A stretch of DNA of 64,000 nucleotides, taken from Cellulomonas timonensis. Lineage in GTDB: Bacteria > Actinomycetota > Actinomycetes > Actinomycetales > Cellulomonadaceae. This document shows positions 10,741 to 20,198 of this stretch, piece by piece. The translations under genes and the position numbers were made by a program. The first letter of the stretch is position 1, and each line of letters opens with the position of its first letter. The DNA is taken from positions 186,001-250,000 of the forward strand of contig NZ_FCOT01000008.1 of NCBI RefSeq assembly GCF_900046455.1, read 5' to 3'. The notes beneath the pieces are model-generated. The model was given only the letters and a program-made list of their open reading frames with translations. It searched no databases and had not been told where the DNA came from.

Positions 10741-11064
10741 TCAGGGCATGCCGAGCGCCCGCAGCGCAGCCGCGACGGCTGCGGCGGCGGCCACCACCAC
10801 GATGAACGGCGCCCGCAGCGCGAGGGCGAGGGCGGCGACGGCGAGCGCGGGGAGGCGCGCGTCCACGGTGAGCCCGGGCCCCCCGCCGAAGGCCTGCACG
10901 CCGACGAGGGCGGCGAGCAGCGCGACGGTGACGAGCGACGAGGTGCGCGCGACGCGCGGCTCGGCGAGCCAGTGCTCGGGGACCAGGTGGCCCACGAGCT
11001 TGATCGCGAAGCAGACGGCCCCGGCGGACAGCACCGCGAGCCAGGTCAGCGTGTGCTCGCTCAT
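10741..11064 (-). CDS. azlD: AzlD-family branched-chain amino acid exporter subunit
   Basis: A 107-residue membrane protein with three to four hydrophobic helices ([26 protein letters not shown], and a long Ala/Val-rich stretch near the C-terminus). AzlD is the small partner of AzlC in branched-chain amino acid export. The ATG overlaps the azlC stop by four bases (ATGA), the usual coupling for this pair. The length is typical. No terminator is obvious after it apart from an inverted repeat about 35 bases downstream. Confidence 0.88.
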   Translation of the reverse strand: MSEHTLTWLAVLSAGAVCFAIKLVGHLVPEHWLAEPRVARTSSLVTVALLAALVGVQAFGGGPGLTVDARLPALAVAALALALRAPFIVVVAAAAAVAAALRALGMP

Positions 11065-11771
11065 GCGGCCTCCTGCGCGTCGGGCTGCTGCGGGCCCCGT
11101 CGCCTTCGGATGACGATGGCGAGGGGGGCCGCCGCCAGGACGGGCAGGCCCGAGGGGACGAGCGGGGGGAGCACCAGCGCCACCCCCATCCCCAGCGCCG
11201 CGACGAGCCGCGCGGGGCGGCTGGCGAGCCGCGGCCACAGCAGGGCGAGGAATGCCGCCGCGGCCGCCGCGTCCAGGCCGTAGCGCCTCGGGTCGCCCAG
11301 CGCGTCGCCGAGCAGGGCGCCAGCGAGCGTGAACACGTTCCAGAGCACGAAGATGCCCACGCCCGTCCACCAGAAGGCGGCGCGCGCCGCCTCGGGGGTG
11401 GGCTGCGCCGTCGAGACGGCCGTGGACTCGTCGATGGTCACCTGCGCGGCGAGCGCCCGCCGCCAGCCGCGGGCGCCGGTGAATGGCGCGACGAGCGGCC
11501 CGTAGAGCCCGTTGCGTGCCCCGAGCAGGCTCGCGGCGGCGACGGCGGCCGCCGCAGTGCCGCCGGCGCCGATCACGCCGATGAAGGCGAACTGGGACCC
11601 GCCGGAGAACATCAGCAGGCTGAGCGCCATGGTCTGCGGCAGGTCGAGGCCCGCGGCGACGGACAGCGCGCCGAAGGAGACGGCGTACAGGCCCGTCGCG
11701 AGGGCCACCGACAGCGACTGCTGCACCGCGGCGCGCCGCGCGGCCGCCCGTTCGCCGGGCGCCAGGTCCAC
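11061..11771 (-). CDS. azlC: AzlC-family branched-chain amino acid exporter, large subunit
   Basis: A 236-residue protein with six or more hydrophobic helices and the family segments VSFGALSVAAGLDLPQT and LLMFSGGSQFAFIGV near the N-terminus, then LLGARNGLYGPLVAP. The start is taken as GTG at 11771, five bases after the stop of the aldehyde dehydrogenase gene. No strong ribosome site is visible, so translation probably depends on the upstream gene. With azlD it forms the predicted exporter. The link to an upstream semialdehyde dehydrogenase is positional only. Confidence 0.88.
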   Translation of the reverse strand: MDLAPGERAAARRAAVQQSLSVALATGLYAVSFGALSVAAGLDLPQTMALSLLMFSGGSQFAFIGVIGAGGTAAAAVAAASLLGARNGLYGPLVAPFTGARGWRRALAAQVTIDESTAVSTAQPTPEAARAAFWWTGVGIFVLWNVFTLAGALLGDALGDPRRYGLDAAAAAAFLALLWPRLASRPARLVAALGMGVALVLPPLVPSGLPVLAAAPLAIVIRRRRGPQQPDAQEAA

Positions 11772-11776
11772 GCGGG

Positions 11777-13252
11777 TCAGAGGGCGACGTAGCGGCGCTC
11801 GAGGTACTCCTCGATGCCGGCCTCGCCGCCCTCGCGTCCCAGCCCGGAGCTCTTCACCCCGCCGAACGGCGCGCTCGCGTCCGAGACCATCCCGCGGTTC
11901 ACCCCGAGCATGCCCGTCTCCACCTGCTCTGCCAGCCGCATCACGCGGCCGACGTCCCGGGTGTAGGCGTACGCGACCAGCCCGAACTCGGTGCTGTTCG
12001 CGAGCTCGAGGGCCTCGCGCTCGTCGCCGAACGTGACGATCGGGGCGACGGGCCCGAACGTCTCCTCGCGGATCGCGCGGGCGTCCGGCGACACCCCCGT
12101 CAGCACCGTCGGGTGGAAGAAGTGGCCTGCGCGCTGGGCCCGGTCCCCGCCGACGAGCACCCTCGCCCCGCCGTCGACCGCGTCGGCCACCACGTCGGCG
12201 ACATGGTCGACCGCCGCCGCCTCGATGAGCGGTCCGACGGTGGTCGCGGCGTCGGAGCCGTGCCCGAGCACAAGGCGCTTGAACGCCTCCGTGAGCCCGC
12301 GCGAGAACTCCTCGGCGACCGACTCGTGCACCAGGAAGCGGTTCGCGGCGACGCACGTCTGGCCCGCGTTGCGCATCTTCGCCGCGACGGCGCCCTCCAC
12401 GGCCGCGGGGATGTCCGCGTCCTCGAAGACCAGGAACGGCGCGTTGCCGCCCAGCTCCATCGACGTCCGCAGCACGTTCTGCGCGGCGGCGCGCAGCAGC
12501 ACCCGGCCCACCTCGGTCGAGCCGGTGAAGGAGAGCTTGCGCAGCCGGGGGTCGGCGATCACGGGCGCCGTCAGCTCGCTCGACGACGAGGTGGGCACGA
12601 CGTTGATCACACCCGTCGGCAGGTCGCGGGCCTCGAGCTCGGCGCGCACGATCTCCGCGAAGTAGGAGGTCGTCAGCGGCGTGAGCTGCGCGGGCTTGAC
12701 CACCACCGGGCAGCCGGCCGCCAGGGCCGGGGCGATCTTGCGGGTGATCATCGCGAGCGGGAAGTTCCACGGGGTGATCAGGAGCGCCGGGCCGACCGGC
12801 CGGCTCAGCACGAGCTGGTGGTGGGTGCCCGCGGGCGCGCGGCGGGCCAGGCCGTCGAGGCGCACGGCCTGCTCGGAGTACCAGCGGACGTACTCCGCCG
12901 CGTAGGCGACCTCGGCGCGCGACTCGGCCAGGGGCTTGCCGCCCTCGGCGGTGATCAGGGCCGCGATGTCCTCGGTGCGCGCCACAACCGTCTCGAACAC
13001 GGCGCGCAGCAGCTCGGCGCGGGCGCGGGGCGCGGTCTCGGCCCACGCCTCGGCGGAGTCGGCCGCGGCGCCCAACGCCTCCAGCCCGTCGGCGGGACCG
13101 CCGTCGGCGACGTCGAAGAGCACCTCGGCGGTGGCGGGGTCCTCGACGGCGAAGGTGCGGCCCGTCGAGGACGAGCGGCGCCACGCGCCGCCGATGAGCA
13201 GGCCGGTCGGCACGTGGGCGGCGACCGTGGGCGGCAGGTGAGGCGTGGACAT
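11777..13252 (-). CDS. NAD(P)-dependent aldehyde dehydrogenase, succinate-semialdehyde type
   Basis: A 491-residue complete ALDH. Catalytic residues are in place: N163 in ITPWNFP, E266 in MELGGNAP and nucleophile C300 in NAGQTCVA. KPAQLTP and FTGSTEVGR mark the cofactor site; K186 and the following residues suggest NADP or NAD can be bound. Overall similarity is to GabD-type succinate-semialdehyde dehydrogenases, but the exact substrate is not certain. The ATG lies at 13252. It is the first gene of a leftward unit with azlC and azlD. Confidence 0.85.
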   Translation of the reverse strand: MSTPHLPPTVAAHVPTGLLIGGAWRRSSSTGRTFAVEDPATAEVLFDVADGGPADGLEALGAAADSAEAWAETAPRARAELLRAVFETVVARTEDIAALITAEGGKPLAESRAEVAYAAEYVRWYSEQAVRLDGLARRAPAGTHHQLVLSRPVGPALLITPWNFPLAMITRKIAPALAAGCPVVVKPAQLTPLTTSYFAEIVRAELEARDLPTGVINVVPTSSSSELTAPVIADPRLRKLSFTGSTEVGRVLLRAAAQNVLRTSMELGGNAPFLVFEDADIPAAVEGAVAAKMRNAGQTCVAANRFLVHESVAEEFSRGLTEAFKRLVLGHGSDAATTVGPLIEAAAVDHVADVVADAVDGGARVLVGGDRAQRAGHFFHPTVLTGVSPDARAIREETFGPVAPIVTFGDEREALELANSTEFGLVAYAYTRDVGRVMRLAEQVETGMLGVNRGMVSDASAPFGGVKSSGLGREGGEAGIEEYLERRYVAL

Positions 13253-13358
13253 GCGCCCAGTGTGGCGCGCCGGTCACCGACCTGCACAGGGTGCGCGGCG
13301 ACCGGACCGCATCCGGGGCCCACGGGGAGAAGTGGGCCAGGCTCACGGCATCGACGCC

Positions 13359-13364
13359 TAGCAT
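13359..13364 (+). promoter_or_regulatory. -10 element (TAGCAT) of thyA
   Basis: TAGCAT, six bases before the thyA ATG at 13371. No ribosome site lies between them, as expected for a leaderless mRNA. Confidence 0.45.
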
Positions 13365-13370
13365 GACGCC

Positions 13371-14189
13371 ATGACGTCAGCGGTCGCCTCACCTGTGCCC
13401 ACCCCGTTCGAAGACTTGCTGCGCCTGGTGCTCGAGACCGGGACCCCCAAGTCGGACCGCACCGGCACCGGCACGCGCAGCGTCTTCGGCCACCAGATGC
13501 GCTTCGACCTGTCCCAGGGCTTCCCGCTGGTCACCACCAAGCGCGTCCACCTCAAGTCGATCGCCTACGAGCTGCTGTGGTTCCTGCGCGGCGACTCGAA
13601 CGTGGGCTGGCTGCAGGACCACGGCGTGCGCATCTGGGACGAGTGGGCCGACGAGGACGGCGAGCTCGGCCCGGTGTACGGCGTCCAGTGGCGCTCCTGG
13701 CCGACGCCCGGTGGCGGCCACATCGACCAGATCACGCGCGTCGTCGAGGACCTGCGCCGCGACCCGGACTCGCGCCGGCACATCGTCTCGGCGTGGAACG
13801 TCGCGGAGATCCCGTCGATGGCCCTCGCCCCGTGCCACGCGTTCTTCCAGTTCTACGTCGCCGACGGGCGGCTGTCGTGCCAGCTCTACCAGCGCAGCGC
13901 GGACCTGTTCCTGGGTGTGCCGTTCAACATCGCGTCCTACGCGCTGCTCACGCACATGGTCGCGCAGCAGGCGGGCCTCGAGGTCGGGGACTTCATCTGG
14001 ACCGGCGGCGACTGCCACATCTATGACAACCACGTGGAGCAGGTGCGCGAGCAGCTCACCCGCGAGCCGTACCCGTACCCGACGCTGCGGCTGCGCAAGG
14101 CGCCGTCCATCCTCGAGTACGCGTATGAGGACATCGAGGTGGTGGGTTACCAGCACCACCCCACCATCAAGGCCCCGATCGCGGTCTGA
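13371..14189 (+). CDS. thyA: Thymidylate synthase ThyA
   Basis: Methylates dUMP to dTMP using methylene-tetrahydrofolate, producing dihydrofolate. The 272 residues contain the active-site Cys155 in [13 protein letters not shown], the dUMP-binding [18 protein letters not shown] block and the [11 protein letters not shown]-terminal loop. An N-terminal extension of about 10 residues precedes the usual start. folA begins four bases after its stop, pairing the dihydrofolate producer with the enzyme that recycles it. No thyX is in the window. Confidence 0.97.
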   Translation: MTSAVASPVPTPFEDLLRLVLETGTPKSDRTGTGTRSVFGHQMRFDLSQGFPLVTTKRVHLKSIAYELLWFLRGDSNVGWLQDHGVRIWDEWADEDGELGPVYGVQWRSWPTPGGGHIDQITRVVEDLRRDPDSRRHIVSAWNVAEIPSMALAPCHAFFQFYVADGRLSCQLYQRSADLFLGVPFNIASYALLTHMVAQQAGLEVGDFIWTGGDCHIYDNHVEQVREQLTREPYPYPTLRLRKAPSILEYAYEDIEVVGYQHHPTIKAPIAV

Positions 14190-14193
14190 GCTG

Positions 14194-14700
14194 ATGAGCC
14201 TCGCCTTGGTCTGGGCCCAGTCGCCCACACGCGTCATCGGCCGTGACGGCGCACTGCCGTGGCGCGTCCCCGAGGACATGGCCCGGTTCCGGGTCCTCAC
14301 CTCGGGAAGCCCGGTGCTCATGGGCCGCGCCACGTGGGAGTCGCTGCCCGAGCGGTTCCGGCCGCTGCCGGGCCGCGAGAACCTCGTCCTGACCCGCAGT
14401 CCGGGATACGTGGCCGACGGCGCCACGGTGGTGACGTCGTTCGCGTCGGCCCTCGACGGGCTCGCCGGACGCGACGCGTGGGTGATCGGCGGCGGGACCG
14501 TGTACTCCGCGGCGATCGAGCACGCCGACCGCCTCGAGGTCACCGAGGTGGACGTGGACGTCGAAGGGGACGCGTTCGCCCCGCGGATCGACCCCGAGGT
14601 GTGGTCTGTGCGGGCCAGCGACCCGCCCGAGGGGTGGCATGCCTCATCCGCCGACGGTGTGCGCTACCGCTTCGTCACGTACGAGCGGGCCGCCCGGTAG
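14194..14700 (+). CDS. folA: Dihydrofolate reductase
   Basis: Reduces dihydrofolate to tetrahydrofolate with NADPH. The 168 residues show VIGRDGALPWRVPEDMARF (folate pocket with the catalytic acidic residue), VLMGRATWESLP (NADPH motif) and WVIGGGTVY (the conserved G-G cofactor loop). The ATG at 14194 lies four bases after the thyA stop, so the two are very likely one transcript. The reading frame is open far upstream inside thyA, but family alignment places the start here. Confidence 0.95.
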   Translation: MSLALVWAQSPTRVIGRDGALPWRVPEDMARFRVLTSGSPVLMGRATWESLPERFRPLPGRENLVLTRSPGYVADGATVVTSFASALDGLAGRDAWVIGGGTVYSAAIEHADRLEVTEVDVDVEGDAFAPRIDPEVWSVRASDPPEGWHASSADGVRYRFVTYERAAR

Positions 14701-14761
14701 CCTCGCGGCGACGTCGTCTCACTCGCGTCGGGCGTGTGCGCGCCGCGTGGGCGAGGGACGG

Positions 14762-14767
14762 TACTTT
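14762..14767 (+). promoter_or_regulatory. -10 element (TACTTT) of dapA
   Basis: TACTTT, six bases before the dapA ATG at 14774. It decides the start, since the frame is open upstream into folA. Confidence 0.5.
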
Positions 14768-14773
14768 GGGCAC

Positions 14774-15694
14774 ATGCCCTACTCCAGGACCCCTGCGCGC
14801 CCGTTCGGCGCGGTGCTCACCGCGATGATCACGCCGATGACAGCCGACGGCGCCCTGGACCTCGAGGCCGCGGCCCGACTGGCCACCGCGCTGGTCGACG
14901 AGGGCGGCCATGACGGCCTGGTGCTCAACGGCACCACCGGCGAGGCCCCCGCCACGCACGCCCCCGAGAAGGCCGACCTCATCGCCGCAGTCGTCGAGGC
15001 CGTGGGCGACCGCGCCGTGGTCGTCGCCGGCGCCGGGTCCAACGACACCCTGCACGCCGTGCGTATGGCCGAGCAGGCGGCGGAGGCCGGGGCGCATGGC
15101 CTGCTCGTCGTGGCCCCGTACTACTCGCGCCCCTCGCAGGAGGGCGTCTACCAGCACGTCCGCATGATCGCGGACTCCACCGAGCTTCCCGTCATGCTCT
15201 ACGACGTGCCCGGCCGCACCGGCGTGCGCTTCGCGCAGCCGACGCTCGACCGCCTGGCCGCGCATGAGCGCGTCGTCGCCATCAAGGACGCCACTGGCGA
15301 CCTCTACGCGGCGGCCACGGCGAGCGAGCGCACCGGCCTGGCCTGGTACTGCGGCGACGACGCGGTGTACCTGGCGATGCTCGCCCACGGGGCCGCCGGC
15401 ACCGTCTCCGTGGTCGGCCACGTCGCGGGCCGTCAGCTCGCGGAGGTCACCGAGGCCTTCGACGCGGGGGACATGGCACGCGCCCTGCGGGTCTTCCGGT
15501 CGATCGCCCCGGCCATCGACGCGCTCAACGGCGCCGGATTCCAGGCCGCCGCCGCGAAGGCGGCAGTCGAGGCGCTCGGCCTCATCCCGAACCGACACAT
15601 GCGGCTGCCCAATGTGGCTGCCTCCGACGAGGACGCGGCAGCGGTGCGCGCAGGGCTGCGCGCAGCGGGCCTGCTGGACGTCGTCCGGAGCTGA
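14774..15694 (+). CDS. dapA: 4-hydroxy-tetrahydrodipicolinate synthase
   Basis: Condenses pyruvate with aspartate semialdehyde, the first committed step to diaminopimelate. The 306 residues carry the Schiff-base Lys171 in VVAIKDATGD, Tyr143 in MLYDVPGRTG, and the LNGTTGEAPATH loop with the Thr pair at 54-55. ATG at 14774 fits the family length. rnj follows after 12 bases, the order seen across actinobacteria. dapB lies 6 kb to the left and dapF 32 kb to the right. Confidence 0.97.
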   Translation: MPYSRTPARPFGAVLTAMITPMTADGALDLEAAARLATALVDEGGHDGLVLNGTTGEAPATHAPEKADLIAAVVEAVGDRAVVVAGAGSNDTLHAVRMAEQAAEAGAHGLLVVAPYYSRPSQEGVYQHVRMIADSTELPVMLYDVPGRTGVRFAQPTLDRLAAHERVVAIKDATGDLYAAATASERTGLAWYCGDDAVYLAMLAHGAAGTVSVVGHVAGRQLAEVTEAFDAGDMARALRVFRSIAPAIDALNGAGFQAAAAKAAVEALGLIPNRHMRLPNVAASDEDAAAVRAGLRAAGLLDVVRS

Positions 15695-15706
15695 CCAGGA
15701 GGGCCC

Positions 15707-17392
15707 ATGAGCCACCCCCATCCCGACCTGAGCCTGCCGCCCGAGCTGCCGAGCGGCGCGCTGCGCATCGTGGCGCTCGGGGGCCTCGGTGAGATCGGCC
15801 GGAACATGGCGGTCTTCGAGTACGAGGGCCGCCTGCTGGTCGTCGACTGCGGCGTGCTGTTCCCCGAGGACCACCAGCCCGGCGTCGACCTGATCCTCCC
15901 GGACTTCGACTACATCCGGGACCGGCTGGACGACATCGAGGCCATCGTCCTCACGCACGGCCACGAGGACCACATCGGCGCTGTGCCGTACCTGCTGCGC
16001 CTGCGCCGGGATATCCCGCTGGTGGGGTCGCAGCTCACCCTCGCGTTCGTCGAGGCCAAGCTCAAGGAGCACAAGATCCCCCCGCTGACCCTCGCGGTCA
16101 GGGAGGGGCAGGTCGAGCAGCTCGGCCCGTTCGAGTGCGAGTTCGTCGCGGTGAACCACTCGATCCCCGATGCCCTGGCCGTGGCGATCCGCACGGGCGC
16201 CGGCACCGTGCTGCACACCGGCGACTTCAAGATGGACCAGCTCCCGCTCGACGGGCGCATCACCGACCTGCGGGCGTTCGCGCGGCTCGGCGAGCGGGGC
16301 GTCGACCTGTTCATGGTCGACTCCACGAACGCCGAGGTGCAGGGCTTCGTGACGCCCGAGCGGGAGATCGGCCCGGTGCTCGACGCGGTCTTCGCCTCGT
16401 CCACGCAGCGCATCGTCGTGGCCTCGTTCGCCTCGCATGTGCACCGCGTGCAGCAGGTCCTCGACGCCGCCGTCGCGCACGGTCGCAAGGTGGCGCTGGT
16501 GGGGCGCTCGATGGTGCGCAACATGACCATCGCGGCCGAGCTCGGCTACTTGCACGTGCCCGAGGGCGTGCTCGTCGACCAGAAGAAGCTCGACACGGTG
16601 CCGGACGAGGAACTGGTGCTGATGTGCACCGGCTCCCAGGGCGAGCCGATGGCCGCGCTGTCCCGGATCGCCACCAACGACCACAAGGTGAGCGTGGGCC
16701 CGGGGGACACGGTGATCCTCGCCTCGTCGCTCATCCCCGGCAACGAGAATGCGGTGTTCCGTGTGATCAACGGCCTGACCCGGCTGGGCGCCCGCGTGGT
16801 GCACTCGGGCAACGCGAAGGTCCACGTGTCCGGCCACGCCAGCGCCGGCGAGCTCCTGTACTGCTACAACATCCTGCGGCCGAAGAACGTCATGCCGGTG
16901 CACGGCGAGGCGCGCCACCTGGTGGCCAACGCGGCGCTGGCCGTCAAGTCGGGCGTCCCCGCGGACCGCGTGGTGCTCGCCGAGGACGGTGTGGTGGTCG
17001 ACCTCGTCGACGGGCGCGCGAGCGTCGTGGGCGCTGTGCCGTGCGGCTACGTGTACGTGGACGGGTCGAGCGTGGGGGAGATCACCGACGCCGAGCTCAA
17101 GGACCGCCGCATCCTGGGCGACGAGGGCTTCATCTCGATCTTCGTGGTGGTGAGCTCCGCCGACGGCAAGGTGCTCGTCGGCCCGCAGATCCACGCGCGG
17201 GGCTTCGCGGAGGACGACGCCGTGTTCGACGACATCCTCCCGGACATCGTGGCGGCCCTCGAGGAGGCCGCGCAGCGGGGCGGGTCGGACACGCACCAGA
17301 TGCAGCAGGTGGTGCGCCGCATCGTGGGGCGCTGGGTCTCGAACCGGCTGCGCAGGCGGCCCATGATCATCCCCGTCGTCGTGGAGGCCTGA
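15707..17392 (+). CDS. rnj: Ribonuclease J
   Basis: A metallo-beta-lactamase/beta-CASP ribonuclease with endonuclease and 5'-3' exonuclease activity in mRNA decay and rRNA maturation. The 561 residues include the metal motif THGHEDHIG (H84, H86, D88, H89), the HTGDFKMDQ motif, the beta-CASP segment and SGHASAGELLYCYNILRP, the C-terminal H-containing motif. AGGAGGGCCC precedes the ATG. It lies 12 bases behind dapA and is likely co-transcribed with it. Together with pnp and rny it gives this genome all three main decay nucleases. Confidence 0.97.
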   Translation: MSHPHPDLSLPPELPSGALRIVALGGLGEIGRNMAVFEYEGRLLVVDCGVLFPEDHQPGVDLILPDFDYIRDRLDDIEAIVLTHGHEDHIGAVPYLLRLRRDIPLVGSQLTLAFVEAKLKEHKIPPLTLAVREGQVEQLGPFECEFVAVNHSIPDALAVAIRTGAGTVLHTGDFKMDQLPLDGRITDLRAFARLGERGVDLFMVDSTNAEVQGFVTPEREIGPVLDAVFASSTQRIVVASFASHVHRVQQVLDAAVAHGRKVALVGRSMVRNMTIAAELGYLHVPEGVLVDQKKLDTVPDEELVLMCTGSQGEPMAALSRIATNDHKVSVGPGDTVILASSLIPGNENAVFRVINGLTRLGARVVHSGNAKVHVSGHASAGELLYCYNILRPKNVMPVHGEARHLVANAALAVKSGVPADRVVLAEDGVVVDLVDGRASVVGAVPCGYVYVDGSSVGEITDAELKDRRILGDEGFISIFVVVSSADGKVLVGPQIHARGFAEDDAVFDDILPDIVAALEEAAQRGGSDTHQMQQVVRRIVGRWVSNRLRRRPMIIPVVVEA

Positions 17393-17469
17393 CCCGGGAC
17401 CCGGCCGTCCCATCCCGACGGGCGCCGCCGACACGCAACCTGCTGCGGCGCGGCGCCCCCTGGCGCGAC

Positions 17470-17475
17470 TAACGT
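17470..17475 (+). promoter_or_regulatory. -10 element (TAACGT) of ftsK
   Basis: TAACGT, seven bases before the ATG at 17483. It favours that ATG over the GTG at 17474, which overlaps the hexamer. Confidence 0.45.
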
Positions 17476-17482
17476 GAGGACC

Positions 17483-20191
17483 ATGGCGACCCGTACGTCC
17501 GCACCCACACCGCGAGGCCGCGGGTCCGCCTCGTCCACCACACAGCGGTCAGGTGGCCGCCCCGCGGCGGCCCGAGGCGGCTCCACCCGGCCCTCCGGGC
17601 GCGCGGCGGCCCCACCCCCGCAGCGCCCCGCACTGCCGTTGCGCATGATCAAGGGCGCCTGGATGGGCGTCGCGCACCTCATCGGCGGCGGCGCGCGCAA
17701 GATGGGGCGCGGCGCGCGGGACCTCGACCCGGCGCACCGCCGCGACGGTCTGGCGTTCACGCTGCTGGGCCTGTCGATCGTCATCGCGGCACGCGAGTGG
17801 TGGGACCTGTCCGGCACGGCGGGCGACGTGGTCCACAACGTCGTCGCGGGCACCTTCGGCCGGGTGGGCGTCGCCGTCCCGGTGGTGCTGCTGGCCATCG
17901 CGATCCGCCTCATGCGCCACCCCGACAAGGGGCAGGCGAACTCCCGCATCGGCATCGGCCTCGCGGCGATCACGCTGGCCGTGTGCGGCCTGGTGCACCT
18001 GTCGGCGGACCTGCCCGCGCCGAGTGGCGGCTACGCGGCCCTGCGCGAGGCCGGCGGGATCGTCGGCTACCTCGTGGGGACGCCGCTGGTCAGCCTGCTG
18101 ACGGCCTACGTCACCGTGCCGCTGCTCGGATTGCTCGCCTTCTTCGGGCTGCTGGTCGTCACGGCGACCCCTGTGCACATGATCGTCCCGCGGCTGCGCG
18201 CGCTGTACGAGCGCCTCACCGGTGGCCGCCACGACGAGGAGGACGCGGAGGACGACGACGCGCCGCTCGTCATCAACGCGGGCCACACCGCGCTGCCCGA
18301 TCCCGAGCCCGAGCCGGCCAAGACGCGCAGGCTGCTGGGACGGGGCCGCAAGGAGCGCGCCGCCGCTGCCGCGCAGGCCGAGCGTGAAAGGCTCGACGGC
18401 TACGTCGGCGACGAGGCGTTCGAGCGGGCCGCGATCATCGCCGCGCGCGGCGATGACGTCGCCGAGGCGGAGGACGAGCCCGCCGCGGAGCCGGACGCCG
18501 TGCCCACCGCCATCATCGACCGGACCCCCGAGCAGACTCCCTCGGCGCCCCGGCCCCGACCCCTCGCCGCGCCGCCCACCGCCGGCGTCCCGCGCGGGGA
18601 GCAGCCGATGCTCGAGGGCGACGTGCTCTACCTGCTGCCCGCCGAGGACGTCCTCGCGAAGGGCCCGCCGCACAAGGTCCGCTCGGCGGCGAACGACCGC
18701 GTCGTGGAGGCGCTGACCACCGTCCTCGACCAGTTCGAGATCGACGCCCAGGTCACCGGCTTCACCCGCGGTCCGACGGTGACGCGGTACGAGGTCGAGC
18801 TCGGCCCGGCGGTGAAGGTCGAGCGGGTCACGGCGCTGTCCAAGAACATCGCCTACGCCGTGGCCAGCGCTGACGTGCGCATCCTCTCGCCGATCCCCGG
18901 CAAGTCCGCGATCGGCATCGAGATCCCGAACACGGACCGCGAGACGGTGTCGCTGGGCGACGTGCTGCGGTCGAGCGCGGCCCGCCGCTCCGAGCACCCC
19001 ATGGTCATTGGCGTCGGCAAGGACGTCGAGGGCGGCTACGTCACGGCCAACCTCGCGAAGATGCCGCACCTGCTCGTCGCCGGCGCCACCGGCGCGGGCA
19101 AGTCGAGCTTCGTGAACTCGATGATCGTCTCGGTGCTGATGCGCGCCACCCCCGACGAGGTGCGCATGGTCCTCGTCGACCCCAAGCGCGTCGAGCTCAC
19201 CGTCTATGAGGGCATCCCGCACCTCATCACGCCCATCATCACCAACCCGAAGAAGGCCGCCGAGGCCCTCGAGTGGGTGGTGCGCGAGATGGAGGCGCGG
19301 TACGACGACCTCGCCATGTTCGGGTTCAAGCACATCGACGACTTCAACGCTGCCGTCCGCGCGGGCAAGGTCAAGCCGCTGCCGGGCTCCGAGCGCAAGA
19401 TCGCGACCTACCCGTACCTCCTGGTCATCGTCGACGAGCTCGCGGACCTGATGATGGTGGCCCCGCGCGACGTCGAGGCCTCCATCCAACGGATCACGCA
19501 GCTCGCCCGCGCGGCCGGCATCCACCTGGTGCTCGCCACCCAGCGGCCCAGCGTCGACGTGGTCACCGGGCTCATCAAGGCCAACGTGCCGTCGCGGCTC
19601 GCGTTCGCGACGTCGTCGCTCACCGACTCGCGCGTGGTGCTCGACCAGCCCGGCGCCGAGAAGCTCATCGGGCAGGGTGACGCGCTGTTCCTGCCGATGG
19701 GCGCGGCCAAGCCGATGCGCACCCAGGGGGCCTGGGTCTCCGAGAGCGAGATCCACGCCGTCGTCGAGCACGTGAAGCAGCAGCTCAAGCCCGCCTACCG
19801 GCAGGACGTGGTCGTCTCGGTGGCCAAGAAGCAGGTGGACGAGGACATCGGCGACGACCTCGACCTGCTGCTGCAGGCCGCCGAGCTCGTCATCACCTCG
19901 CAGTTCGGCTCGACGTCGATGCTGCAGCGCAAGCTGCGGGTCGGCTTCGCGAAGGCCGGGCGCCTGATGGACCTCCTCGAGTCCCGCGAGATCGTGGGGC
20001 CCTCCGAGGGGTCCAAGGCCCGTGAGGTTCTGGTCCAGCCCGACGACCTGCCCGGCACCCTGGCGATGCTGCGCGGCGTGCCGGAGCCTGATCCGGTGGA
20101 CGACGGAGCCCTTCCCGGGGACCCGCCGGTGGCCACCGACTACTTCGACGGCGCAGACGAGGATGAGGAGTCCGGGCGTCGGGGACGCTGA
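17483..20191 (+). CDS. ftsK: DNA translocase FtsK/SpoIIIE
   Basis: A septal DNA pump that clears chromosome termini during division. Of 902 residues, a basic disordered tail (~1-75) is followed by four membrane helices (~90-235), then an acidic linker. Next come the alpha/beta motor domains with Walker [10 protein letters not shown] (~534) and Walker [15 protein letters not shown]. The C-terminal gamma winged helix is [21 protein letters not shown], which in homologues reads polar DNA motifs. The ATG at 17483 is preferred because of the TAACGT hexamer. It ends 8 bases from the convergent CapA-like gene without a visible terminator. Confidence 0.96.
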   Translation: MATRTSAPTPRGRGSASSTTQRSGGRPAAARGGSTRPSGRAAAPPPQRPALPLRMIKGAWMGVAHLIGGGARKMGRGARDLDPAHRRDGLAFTLLGLSIVIAAREWWDLSGTAGDVVHNVVAGTFGRVGVAVPVVLLAIAIRLMRHPDKGQANSRIGIGLAAITLAVCGLVHLSADLPAPSGGYAALREAGGIVGYLVGTPLVSLLTAYVTVPLLGLLAFFGLLVVTATPVHMIVPRLRALYERLTGGRHDEEDAEDDDAPLVINAGHTALPDPEPEPAKTRRLLGRGRKERAAAAAQAERERLDGYVGDEAFERAAIIAARGDDVAEAEDEPAAEPDAVPTAIIDRTPEQTPSAPRPRPLAAPPTAGVPRGEQPMLEGDVLYLLPAEDVLAKGPPHKVRSAANDRVVEALTTVLDQFEIDAQVTGFTRGPTVTRYEVELGPAVKVERVTALSKNIAYAVASADVRILSPIPGKSAIGIEIPNTDRETVSLGDVLRSSAARRSEHPMVIGVGKDVEGGYVTANLAKMPHLLVAGATGAGKSSFVNSMIVSVLMRATPDEVRMVLVDPKRVELTVYEGIPHLITPIITNPKKAAEALEWVVREMEARYDDLAMFGFKHIDDFNAAVRAGKVKPLPGSERKIATYPYLLVIVDELADLMMVAPRDVEASIQRITQLARAAGIHLVLATQRPSVDVVTGLIKANVPSRLAFATSSLTDSRVVLDQPGAEKLIGQGDALFLPMGAAKPMRTQGAWVSESEIHAVVEHVKQQLKPAYRQDVVVSVAKKQVDEDIGDDLDLLLQAAELVITSQFGSTSMLQRKLRVGFAKAGRLMDLLESREIVGPSEGSKAREVLVQPDDLPGTLAMLRGVPEPDPVDDGALPGDPPVATDYFDGADEDEESGRRGR

Positions 20192-20198
20192 GCCGGGC

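Noticed and set aside
14675-17434. A 919-codon minus-strand frame opposite dapA and rnj
   Set aside because: Same shadow composition (His/Asp/Val/Arg); both plus-strand genes are well supported.
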